39,835 bases of DNA. It comes from Williamwhitmania sp. (GTDB taxonomy: Bacteria > Bacteroidota > Bacteroidia > Bacteroidales > Williamwhitmaniaceae). This document shows, in pieces, positions 1 to 8,400 of the stretch. The stretch is from contig DATKVT010000065.1 of assembly GCA_035529935.1 (NCBI GenBank), positions 1-39,835 on the forward strand. Reading direction: 5' to 3'. Position 1 is the stretch's first letter. Each line of letters starts with the position of its first letter. Made by a program: the position numbers and the translations under genes. A model generated the notes under the pieces. It saw only the letters and a list, made by a program, of their open reading frames with translations. It searched no databases and was not told the DNA's origin.

Positions 1-139
1 AGAGAGGGTATGAGGCGATGCTTGGATACTACGAGAAAATTGCGCCACATCTTAATGAACCGCTGTATACGAGACCCGTACGTACAGTGGTGTGAGAGGC
101 TCTCCCCGTCAGCTTAGCTGGCGGGGCGGTCTACTCGAT
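1..139 (+). mobile_element. 3' end of a group II (IIC-type) intron
   Basis: Positions 60-90 fold as intron domain V: an outer helix, a 2-nt CG bulge at 81-82, an inner 4-bp helix and a 5-nt loop, with a CGC triad at 61-63 as in group IIC introns. Positions 94-136 fold as domain VI: GAGAGGC (94-100) pairs with GTCT and CTC around a single bulged A at 133, capped by a 10-bp GC-rich helix. That A lies 7-8 nt before the likely 3' splice site at 139/140. The rest of the intron and its reverse transcriptase lie outside the window. Bases before 60 may hold the tail of its coding region, but I cannot confirm this. The exact end is uncertain by one base. Confidence 0.75.
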
Positions 140-1122
140 TATGCAACGTTAATTTTATTAATCTGTTTTAAATACCAAGTCCTTGTTTGTCCATCCTCAG
201 CAACATCAGAATAAACTTCGGCAGCAACTATATCTCCTTTATTAACTGACTTATCACTTATTAATTTTCGCCCAGTATCATCAATATCAACCCAAACAAA
301 TAGATTTGTTCCTAATTGTGCATTTGTTCCAAGTTCTGTCAACTCTATTTCTTCTGAATCTAAATCAGTTACTTTAAAGAAATTGTATTTAGTAACTCTT
401 TTTACTCCAGGAGCTTGTACAGTAGAAAATTGCAATAAATGTGAAAACATATTTTTCTGTTTCCACACAATCTCTTCAAAATTTCTCGTGTTTTCTTGTT
501 TGTATAATTCATCCAATAAGTCAGTAAAATCGTTAGGGTCGAGATTAGTTGCAATATTGGTTTTAAGAACAGTTTTTAAGTTATTTAATGACTTTATTGA
601 ATCCGCTTTAATTTCAGAAACTGCCTTTTGTTTAAAATCCTGATTATAATGCAAACAGTCATTTCGTATTCCTCTAATCTCGTCCAATAAATCATAAGTT
701 GCTTGATTTATTATCCCCTCGCTTAATTGCATTTTCAGTCGATTAAACTGACTAACATCATATTGCTGTCCTCGTCGACTCCCACTTGCATGCGTATCTG
801 TGATGTGTAAGGGTTTATTATGCTTGATAGATAAGTATTTTGAAAAATCTTCCGATGATACTCCAACAAGAGCAATACAACTTGTATAAAATCCAAGTTC
901 ATATAGACTTTCTGCTTCTTTAATCAGTTTGATGAAATCACCTATTTCTTTCAAATAATGGATTTCCTCTATTTCCCATTTTCTCTCAACAAAGGAATTT
1001 AAATTTGAATCAAACCAATCCTTTAATACTTTTTTATAAGCTTCTTTATCTCTGTTTTCATGTTGAACTCTCTCAGAGCTATCAACAGTTTGATAATTGA
1101 ATTTGTGAAAGTTTATATACAT
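139..1122 (-). CDS. HEPN-domain protein of unknown role (cassette gene)
   Basis: 327-residue soluble protein with no signal peptide or membrane segment. The middle part (about 60-190) is helical and carries I-R-N-D-C-L-H (R153, N154, H158), a match to the Rx4-6H motif of HEPN domains, which in many families form an RNase site. The surrounding pattern resembles DUF4145-like HEPN proteins. The C-terminal 100 residues look like a small beta-rich domain rich in D, G and T that I do not recognise. It is AT-rich compared with the chromosome-like genes from 2190 on. The ATG at 1122 is the only good start, and the stop is shared with the cassette end. An RNase role in defence, toxin or stress is inference only. 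Confidence 0.65.
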   Translation of the reverse strand: MYINFHKFNYQTVDSSERVQHENRDKEAYKKVLKDWFDSNLNSFVERKWEIEEIHYLKEIGDFIKLIKEAESLYELGFYTSCIALVGVSSEDFSKYLSIKHNKPLHITDTHASGSRRGQQYDVSQFNRLKMQLSEGIINQATYDLLDEIRGIRNDCLHYNQDFKQKAVSEIKADSIKSLNNLKTVLKTNIATNLDPNDFTDLLDELYKQENTRNFEEIVWKQKNMFSHLLQFSTVQAPGVKRVTKYNFFKVTDLDSEEIELTELGTNAQLGTNLFVWVDIDDTGRKLISDKSVNKGDIVAAEVYSDVAEDGQTRTWYLKQINKINVA

Positions 1123-1173
1123 AATCTATGGTTTTATATCCTTGGTGCGGACGTTTTTTTTAATGTTGCATAA
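139..1173 (-). other. Integron-type gene cassette A (HEPN gene)
   Basis: Read on the minus strand, the unit begins TTATGCAACATTAA just after a G (complement of 1174) and ends TTAACGTTGCATAA (complement of 152-139). The two ends are complementary at 13 of 14 positions, as expected when R'' and R' of one circular cassette are split by insertion into an array. The stop codon of the gene lies inside the R''-like end. The remainder of its own attC is missing because the intron joins here. Confidence 0.6.
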
Positions 1174-1300
1174 CGTTTGCTGCTAAAAAACGGCGGGGAG
1201 TTCGAAGCAGCAATCTTGTCCCTCGTTAAAGTTAAAACTTTTATTGTAATTAAAAACTTATCTGCGCATCAGCCCCGATGGGTTTTAGCAGCTGTTAGTG
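1168..1300 (-). repeat. attC-like recombination site between two cassettes
   Basis: On the minus strand it starts with CACTAAC (complement of 1294-1300, R''-like) and ends with GTTATGC (complement of 1168-1174, R'-like, matching GTTRRRY at 6 of 7). Perfect 10-bp inner arms, GCTGCTAAAA at 1179-1188 and TTTTAGCAGC at 1283-1292, make it an imperfect palindrome of 133 bp, within the usual attC size range. The outer R'' and R' do not match each other here, but each matches the far end of its own cassette. No integrase gene is in the window. Confidence 0.6.
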
Positions 1301-1973
1301 GCTGCCCTTTTATCTGAATTCATTTTGCTCTTTCATTCTGGTTGCTTTAAGGGAAATATATAGGTTTTACATCTTTTCTTGAGAAGTTCTCATCAATACT
1401 CAATACCAATAAAACACCCAAACGATATTTTAAATTGTTTCCAAATGAATTATTTGTATTAGTATACGCAGCTAATTTCTTCTTGTCGAATTCAGTATTT
1501 ATTAGCGCTTTTTTTGCCTCAATAATTAATAAATTATGACTGTTTGTTCCTCGTTTATGAACTATAATATCTGGGAAGAAATTTCTATGAAAAATACTGA
1601 TATACATATTTAAATCTTTGTCTTCCATCCAACCGTCATTTGGAATTTTTGTAATTGATTTCTTTCGATATCTCAATTCCTCTGTAACTAATTCATGTAT
1701 TTGCTTCTTAAAATTCCCATCTTCATTTTCATTATCTCTGTCGTATTCGCAATCTACATCATAATCAGGAAACAGTTCTTGTATGTATTCTGCAAGTTTA
1801 TGAGTAATACTTCTTTCATGAACTCCATTTTTCAATAAATACCAATCTCTAACATAAAGCTTATCAAGAGCTTTATTTAGCCTGTCTTTAATTTCTTTGT
1901 TGGATATTATTCCCATTTTATTATCTATTCTTGAAACCTAATACAGTTTCGTGATTTCTAGGGTTGCCACTAA
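1294..1973 (-). other. Integron-type gene cassette B (nuclease-like gene)
   Basis: On the minus strand the unit starts TTAGTGGCAACCC after a G (complement of 1974) and its R'' end reads GGGCAGCCACTAAC (complement of 1307-1294). Start and end are complementary at 12 of 14 positions. One gene fills it, with an attC-like site downstream in the same orientation as cassette A. Confidence 0.55.
1347..1916 (-). CDS. Small PD-(D/E)XK nuclease-like protein (cassette gene)
   Basis: 189 residues, soluble and highly charged. It shows F-P-D at 114-116 and, after a turn, I-I-E-A-K-K at 131-136, so D116, E133 and K135 fit the PD-(D/E)XK nuclease core. An upstream glutamate in H-E-R-S (E34) at the start of a helix could be the extra core acidic residue seen in this fold. 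No DNA-binding or methylase partner is adjacent, so it is not a standard restriction system. AT-rich codon use matches cassette A and differs from the genes after 2190. A defence or DNA-repair role is inferred from fold and context; the substrate is unknown. Confidence 0.65.
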   Translation of the reverse strand: MGIISNKEIKDRLNKALDKLYVRDWYLLKNGVHERSITHKLAEYIQELFPDYDVDCEYDRDNENEDGNFKKQIHELVTEELRYRKKSITKIPNDGWMEDKDLNMYISIFHRNFFPDIIVHKRGTNSHNLLIIEAKKALINTEFDKKKLAAYTNTNNSFGNNLKYRLGVLLVLSIDENFSRKDVKPIYFP

Positions 1974-1980
1974 CTCGTTT

Positions 1981-2050
1981 ATAACCCCACCTTTGGTGGG
2001 GTTATCCCTACCAATTTGGGTGGATAACCACACCTTTTGGTGTGGTTTAT
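1981..2050. repeat. Row of three hairpins, probably bidirectional terminator or REP-like
   Basis: ATAACCCCACC (1981-1991) pairs with GGTGGGGTTAT (1995-2005) around a 3-nt loop. AACCACACC (2026-2034) pairs with GGTGTGGTT (2039-2047) around TTTT. Between them, 2004-2025 forms a weaker, related hairpin. All three share a CCACC/GGTGG-type stem, so they look like diverged copies of one unit. They sit just outside the first cassette. The rest of 1917-2189 shows nothing else I can name. Confidence 0.6.
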
Positions 2051-2189
2051 TTTTTATCGAATGTATAACATATTTCACAGATAGTCAACATAAGTCTCAT
2101 TTTTTCAAGATACTTATCCAGTTAATGTTTGTCTGCCGCAGCAGTTTTACTGCTCCAGTGCCCGCCCAATTCTTGAAAATGGTGCAGCT

Positions 2190-3722
2190 CTACCTCCTAA
2201 ACCCCACCACGGTAATATCGTCCACCTGGGCATAGCTGCCCATCCAGCGGCTTAGGGCATCGTTTAGCAGGGCGTGCTGCTGCTCAATGGGTTTGGTGGC
2301 AATGGAGGCCAGCAGCTGCTTCAGATTTTTCGACATATACTTTCGGCCGTTGTCCCCGCCGGTTTGGTCGGCAAAGCCATCGGAGTAGAGGTAAATGGTG
2401 TCGCTCGGTGCAAGGGCCACGGTGTGGTTGGTGAAGCTGGCCTCCTCGCGTGGGTGTATGCCAATGGGCATCCGGTCGGCCTTCACCTCGAGTATCTCGC
2501 CATTGCGGATAACTACCAGCGAGTTGTAAGCCCCGGCGTAGTGGAGCTCCTCGGTTCCCTCTTTTATTGTAATCAGGGCTATGTCCATACCGTCGCGGGC
2601 GGTAACCTCGCGCTCGTTCTGCCGGAGCGCCAGCTTTACGCGGGTGCGCAGCTCGTTGAGCACCTCGGCGGGTGAGCAGTGGCACGCTTGTCCCACAATT
2701 TCGTTGAGCAGCGTAATACCCAGCAGGCTCATAAAGGCGCCGGGTACGCCATGGCCGGTGCAGTCGGCCACGGCAAGGTAGGTGGTTTGGTCCACCGTTT
2801 TGCACCAGTAAAAGTCGCCGCTCACAATATCCTTGGGGTGGAAAAACACAAAGTGGGAGGGAATCTGCTCCTTCAGCAGCTGCGCCGATGGGAGAAGGGC
2901 GAGCTGTATCTGGCGGGCGTAGTTTATGCTATCCACAATGTCCTTGTTCTGCTTGGCAATCTGGTCGCGCTGGAAGGTAACGGTGTCGCGCTGCGCTTCA
3001 ATCTCCTCCTTTTGGGCGTTCACCTCCTCGTGCAGCTCCTTGAGCTTGGCGTAGCTCTCGGCCAGCTCCCGGTTCTTCTCCTCAATCTGGTGCTCGTAGC
3101 TTTGCCCAATGCGCCGCGCAATAAAGGAGGCGGCAAAGGCGAGTATGAGGCCAAGGATAAGCGAACCCCATATGTAGTTGCGCCGAATCATGGCCAGCTC
3201 GTTTCGCATCAGGTTAATGTTCTGGTGGGCGGCAATGCGCCACGGTGTTCCCTTAACCCGCTCCAGGTAGGCAATGTCGGTGCGCATCTTCCCCTGGGTG
3301 AATATTCCGGCAATGGGGCCCGGCGTTTTCATCTCCACGGCGGCAGCCACGTTTTTTCGGTTATCAATGTCGAAGGTGAAGTCGGACGGAATCATGAGCC
3401 CCACCATTTTGGCGTCGGGGTGGCACACCAGCTTCTCCTTTTGCGTATCGAACATGCAGAGAAAGCCGCGGTCGAACTCCGTTCCCTGAATGGTTTGCTG
3501 GAATCGCTTCTGCACGGTGTCCATGGGCATGCCGTTGGCCAGCTCGCTCTCCAGGAGCCGCGCCGTGCTTTGCGCCTGCCGCTTGTTTACGTCGAGCTGC
3601 AGGTTCACATACTTGTTCTCAATGTAGCGAAGGGAAATATTTATTCCGGTAAATCCGACAATAAACACCACGAATCCTACACCCAGAAAGGTGTAGAGGT
3701 AGAGTAGGGTTTTGCGTTTCAT
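2190..3722 (-). CDS. Membrane sensor with SpoIIE-type (PP2C) serine phosphatase domain
   Basis: About 510 residues from the ATG at 3722, chosen because it places the charged MKRK just before the first membrane helix; an ATG at 3755 would add 11 residues. Order: membrane helix (about 5-27), extracytoplasmic sensor region (28-180), second helix (182-203), long Glu/Lys/Gln coiled coil (205-275), then the phosphatase domain. The phosphatase domain shows D-I-V-S-G-D-F-Y-W, A-D-C-T-G-H-G-V-P-G, D-G-M-D-I-A-L, Y-S-D-G and a final D-D-I-T-V-V, the metal-binding aspartates of PP2C/SpoIIE proteins. Such proteins dephosphorylate partners such as anti-sigma-factor antagonists. No partner gene is adjacent, so its target is unknown. 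Confidence 0.88.
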   Translation of the reverse strand: MKRKTLLYLYTFLGVGFVVFIVGFTGINISLRYIENKYVNLQLDVNKRQAQSTARLLESELANGMPMDTVQKRFQQTIQGTEFDRGFLCMFDTQKEKLVCHPDAKMVGLMIPSDFTFDIDNRKNVAAAVEMKTPGPIAGIFTQGKMRTDIAYLERVKGTPWRIAAHQNINLMRNELAMIRRNYIWGSLILGLILAFAASFIARRIGQSYEHQIEEKNRELAESYAKLKELHEEVNAQKEEIEAQRDTVTFQRDQIAKQNKDIVDSINYARQIQLALLPSAQLLKEQIPSHFVFFHPKDIVSGDFYWCKTVDQTTYLAVADCTGHGVPGAFMSLLGITLLNEIVGQACHCSPAEVLNELRTRVKLALRQNEREVTARDGMDIALITIKEGTEELHYAGAYNSLVVIRNGEILEVKADRMPIGIHPREEASFTNHTVALAPSDTIYLYSDGFADQTGGDNGRKYMSKNLKQLLASIATKPIEQQHALLNDALSRWMGSYAQVDDITVVGFRR

Positions 3723-4010
3723 AGGCCAGTATTTAGTACACCCAATATCCATCAAATATGGGAGAAACGCAACAGCGGCTGCTTTGTTAAGCTGCTTATG
3801 CTCTACACAATGCCAATTGCGGTGTTGGTATTGTTTTTTAAACGCCTATTTTTGGCTCTGATTACCTGCTTTTGATGCTGGTTCTTTGGAGGTGGTCTCT
3901 TTAGCAGTTGCACAATCCGTTGTGTTTAATGTTTATATTGCATTATTCAACAATTTACTTTTCTGCAAGTGGTGGAAAGGTAGTTAAAGTAAGATATAGG
4001 GAAAAGCGGT

Positions 4011-4781
4011 ATGGGAATGAGGAGGCTTATGGGCATAGTGGTAGCATTACTGATTATGTTTTCGGTTGATGCGCGTGCGTCATCGAATACGGCGGTTTTA
4101 TCGAATTATCGCTGCATTCTATACAGCAGCTATGTAAGCGGCAAGGTAACCGATTGGGGCGAGCTGCTGCCAGCAATGGAAAAATCGTTTCAGGCAAACG
4201 GAAGCGACCATTTGCTGCTGGAAATAGCGCGTACCCATTACGGGTTGGTGGCCTTTCTTATTAATAACGATAGGGAGAATGAGTCGGAGGTTTACCTGAA
4301 GCAAGGATTGGCGGAGGTGGAGCAGCTGCTTACCCGCAACCCGTCCAACGCTGAGGCGCTGGCGCTAAAGGCTTCGTTCACCGCATTTCGCATTGCCATA
4401 AGCCCTTACCTTGGACCTTTTCTGGGCCCTCGCAGCTTGGGGTATATCGACGAGGCCATGAAGCTCGATGGCAAGAATCCATACGTGCTCATCGATAAGG
4501 CCAATGCAAAGCAGTTTACCCCGGGAATATTTGGCGGTGACCTAGATGAGGCGGTAGGTTACTACAAGCAATCCATTGCCGCCTTCGAGCGGATGGACCC
4601 TTCGGAGTGTCGATGGGTTTACCTTAATGCGCTGGCAAACCTTGGCACCTGCTACGAAAAGTTGGGACAGTATGTCAACGCGGAGGCCACCTACCGTAAG
4701 GCACTTGCCGTAGCTCCCAACTTCGACTGGGTTAAGAATTTTCTGTTACCCAAGCTGCAAAAGAAGCTGGCAAATAGGTAG
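4011..4781 (+). CDS. Exported tetratricopeptide-repeat protein
   Basis: 256 residues with an N-terminal signal peptide (hydrophobic stretch about 5-18, small residues D-A-R-A-S-S after it), so it is exported, probably to the periplasm. Helical repeats follow. The clearest TPR is near the C-terminus: A-N-L-G-T-C-Y-E-K-L-G-Q-Y then A-E-A-T-Y-R-K-A-L. The start could also be the ATG two codons later. It stands alone, with about 290 bp before it and 120 bp after it, and no catalytic motif is visible. TPRs usually mediate protein contacts; the partner is unknown. Confidence 0.75.
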   Translation: MGMRRLMGIVVALLIMFSVDARASSNTAVLSNYRCILYSSYVSGKVTDWGELLPAMEKSFQANGSDHLLLEIARTHYGLVAFLINNDRENESEVYLKQGLAEVEQLLTRNPSNAEALALKASFTAFRIAISPYLGPFLGPRSLGYIDEAMKLDGKNPYVLIDKANAKQFTPGIFGGDLDEAVGYYKQSIAAFERMDPSECRWVYLNALANLGTCYEKLGQYVNAEATYRKALAVAPNFDWVKNFLLPKLQKKLANR

Positions 4782-4864
4782 AGTCCAATTTGAAATGTGA
4801 AGCCGCACCATGTTAAATATCAGTTAAAAACATATTTATTGGTGTAGTTTAAAGTGAACATTAC

Positions 4865-4872
4865 TACTTTTG
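4865..4872 (+). promoter_or_regulatory. -7 promoter box for the copper efflux operon
   Basis: TACTTTTG matches the Bacteroidota -7 consensus TAnnTTTG, 28 bp before the ATG at 4901. I see no good -33 TTTG at the usual spacing, only a TTG at 4839-4841 that is slightly too far away. Confidence 0.45.
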
Positions 4873-4900
4873 AACCGTTTAAGAGGCATATCAACTTGTT

Positions 4901-5284
4901 ATGGTGATTAAAAGAGTTTTGCTCAGTGTAATGGTTTCGCTGCTGCTGCTGGTTTCGGCAAGCGGGGTTACCGTTGTGCAGCATTACTGCCACGGCAGGC
5001 TTATGGCTGAGTCCTTATATAAAACTCCTCCTCAATGCTGCGGCGATAGCTGTCCTTACTGCAGCGATAAGGTGGTTTCCTTGCGGCTATCCGATTCTTT
5101 CCAACTTTCGGCCAACTATGTTGATTTTGGCAACAGCTGGTTGGTGGCTATTCCTCAATACTTTATTAGCGACGAAGGTCAGCCACTATTTGCATTCAAC
5201 AGCTTAACTATTTCATCCAAGGAGAGCCCCCCGCTGATTGTTTCTCAACCAGCACTTTCTAAAATTCAGGTTTATCGCATTTGA
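4901..5284 (+). CDS. HYC_CC_PP family exported protein linked to metal efflux
   Basis: 127 residues: a signal peptide or membrane anchor (about 5-22), then H-Y-C at 28-30, C-C at 46-47, C-P-Y-C at 51-54 and P-P at 110-111. These are the signatures that name this Bacteroidota family. The clustered Cys and His suggest metal or redox binding outside the cytoplasm. It is the first gene of the copper/silver efflux operon, 168 bp before cusA, consistent with the family's frequent position beside CusA-type pumps. Its biochemical role is not established; capture or delivery of Cu(I) is inference from context. Confidence 0.75.
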   Translation: MVIKRVLLSVMVSLLLLVSASGVTVVQHYCHGRLMAESLYKTPPQCCGDSCPYCSDKVVSLRLSDSFQLSANYVDFGNSWLVAIPQYFISDEGQPLFAFNSLTISSKESPPLIVSQPALSKIQVYRI

Positions 5285-5451
5285 TTTCTTGTTGTAATTC
5301 AGGTGTTGTGGCTTAACGTGCCCTGCTGCCATTTATTGGCGTTGCATGTGCGTTAAGGTTGCTACCCGCTTTTAACTTCCAACTTTCTGCCTGTAGGGCA
5401 GAGCGGTTGCGTCGTTCGTGAAGCTTGGTTTTTACCTTGAAACAACATGAA

Positions 5452-8400
5452 ATGAGATATATTATTGATTTCTTTTTGAAGAACAGGTTGGTGACCTTTC
5501 TGTTGCTGGCGTTGTTTATGGCGTGGGGTGTTTCGGTGGCTCCCTTTAACTGGAACTTTTCGCTCCTGCCACGCAATCCGGTGCCGGTGGATGCCATTCC
5601 CGATATTGGTGAGAACCAACAGATAGTGGCTACCGAGTGGATGGGGCGTTCGCCACGGGATATACAGGAGCAGATAACCTATCCGCTCACCACCTCACTA
5701 CTTGGCATTCCGGGGGTTAAAACCATCCGCAGCACCTCCATGTTTGGCATGTCGTTTATCTACATCATTTTCAACGACGATGTCGAGTTTTACTGGAGCC
5801 GTTCCCGCATTCTGGAGAAGCTGAGCTCGCTTCCGGCAGGAACATTGCCCGATGGGGTTAAACCCAGCCTAGGGCCCGATGCCACAGCGCTAGGGCAGGT
5901 CTACTGGTACACGCTGGAAGGGCGAAACCCCAAGACGGGAAAACCAACGGGCGGCTGGAATCCGGAAGAGCTTAGAACCATTCAGGACTATACCGTAAAG
6001 TATGGCTTAGCCACCGCCGAAGGGGTTTCGGAGGTAGCTTCGGTTGGAGGCTTTGTAAAGGAGTATCAGGTCGACATCAATCCTAATGCGCTCAAGGCTT
6101 ACCAGATTTCGGTAATGGATGTGATGAAGGCGGTGCAGAACTGCAACCTCGACGTTGGTGCCGAAACGGTGGAGCTCAACAGGGTGGAGTATGTGGTACG
6201 GGGCCTTGGGTATATTAAGTCGCTTTCCGACCTAGAGGAGGCGGTGGTGGCGCTGCACAACGGTGTTCCCGTTCGCATAAAGGATGTGGCCCACGTGACG
6301 TTTGGACCTGCTACCCGCCGTGGTGGCTTGGACAAGGGGGGCGTAGAGGCAGTGGGTGGTGTTGTTGTTGCTCGCTATGGTTCCAATCCGCTGGAGGTTA
6401 TCTCCAACGTTAAAAAGAAAATTGCGGAGATGGAGCCGGGATTGCCATCAAAGAAGCTGGCCGATGGTACCATCTCCAAGGTTACCGTGGTTCCCTTTTA
6501 CGACAGAACTGGCCTAATCAAGGAGACCATTGGCACGCTGGAATCGGCCCTCTCACACGAAATTCTCATAAGCATCATAGTTATTATTGTGCTTGTGCTC
6601 AATTTGCGGGCATCCCTCATTATTTCAGGTTTGCTCCCCATTGCGGTGCTGATCACTTTTATTGCCATGCGCTACTTTGGGGTGGATGCCAACATTGTGG
6701 CCCTGTCGGGTATTGCCATTGCCATTGGCGTAATGGTGGATGTGGGCATTGTCTTCGTCGAGAATATTCTGCGGCATCTGGAGATGCCCGAAAATGTAAA
6801 TGCCAAGGGAGACATGCTCCGGCTTATTATTGCCGGAGCCACAAGTGAAGTATCCTCGGCCATCACCACAGCCTTGGCTACCACGGTGGTGAGCTTCCTT
6901 CCCGTTTTTGCCATGCAGGCTGCGGAGGGGAAGATGTTCCGACCGTTGGCTTTCACAAAAACTTTTGCCCTGCTTGCCTCCTTTATGCTCGGAGTGGTGG
7001 TGCTACCTGCGCTAGCGCAGCTGGTCTTCTCAATCCGATTGGATACCAAAAAAGTTAAGATTGTTTGGAATGGCTTTTTACTCCTGCTGGGAGCATTCTT
7101 TACAATTTACTGGGGTAGCTGGGTTGCCCTGGCACTGGTTGCCTTTGGCGTGAATAACCTATTGGAAAACCGTTGGCCCATACGTTACAAAAAAGTTCCC
7201 GAGTGGCTAAACTACGGCATTGTTCTCGCCATTGCCATATACTACCTAACCATTGAATGGTTGCCGCTGGGTGCAAACATCAGCGCGTTTGGAAACTTCC
7301 TGTTTGTGTCGTTGCTGGTGGGCTCAATATTAACCATCCTTATGCTGATGGTTCACTACTACGAGCCCGTGCTTCGCTGGTGCCTTGCCAACAAAAAGAA
7401 GTTTTTGATGATCCCAGTATCTACCGTCATTTTTGGACTACTGATATGGCTCGGTTTTAATAGAATATTTGGCTTTGTTGCCAATGGGACAGAGCATGTT
7501 GGGGTAAATTTGCGAACCACCTGGCTGTGGACCAAAACAGACAAACTTTTTCCGGGCATAGGCAAGGAGTTTATGCCATCATTGGATGAAGGTTCGTTCC
7601 TGCTGATGCCATCGAGCATGCCGCACGCCGGGGTTGAGCAAAACTTACATTACATAGAGAAGTTGGATAAGCGTCTGTCCACAATCCCCGAAGTGGATAT
7701 GGCTGTTGGAAAGTGGGGCCGAGTAAACTCTGCGCTCGATCCGGCCAACATTCAGATGTTCGAGAATGTGATAAACTACAAGCCCGAATATGTCCTCGAT
7801 GAGGATGGCCATCGGATGCGCTTTAAGGTGGATGATAACGGAAGCTTTGTGCTGCGCGACGGCTCAACCTACAACCCTGCCCAAGGCTTTAAAAAGGTTG
7901 ATGCCAGCAAGCTGATTCCCGACCCTCATGGGGAGTATTTCAGGCAGTGGCGATCTACCATTAAGTCACCCGACGATATATGGAAGGAGATAGTGAAGGT
8001 ATCGCAGCTGCCCGGGTTAACCTCGGCACCAAAGCTTCAGCCCATACAAACGCGTCTGGTTATGCTCTCTACGGGAATGAGGGCACCCATGGGCATTAAG
8101 GTTTTTGGACCCGATGTAGAGACCATTGAGAAGGTGGGCATTGAGTTGGGCGATTTGCTGAAGCAGGTTCCTTCGGTAGAACCATCGTCGGTGTTTGCCG
8201 AGCGGGGTGTAGGGGCTCCCTACCTGATAATTAAGTTGAACAGGGCAGCTTTGGCGCGCTATGGTCTTACGGTGAAGGAGGTTCAGAATGTGATTAGCGT
8301 TGCCGTTGGCGGAATGGAGCTAACCAGAACTGTGGAGGGACGGGAGCGCTTTGCAGTGCGTGTGCGCTATGCACGTGAGCAGAGAAGCACTCCCAATGAG

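Noticed and set aside
1-94. A complete small protein gene ending at 94
   Set aside because: The frame runs through the intron domain V hairpin, whose compensating base pairs explain the sequence better than coding.
2679-3707. A 342-codon open frame on the plus strand
   Set aside because: It lies fully opposite the SpoIIE-type phosphatase gene, whose domain order and motifs are clear. The GC-rich codons of that gene keep the opposite strand open, and the product has no recognisable pattern.
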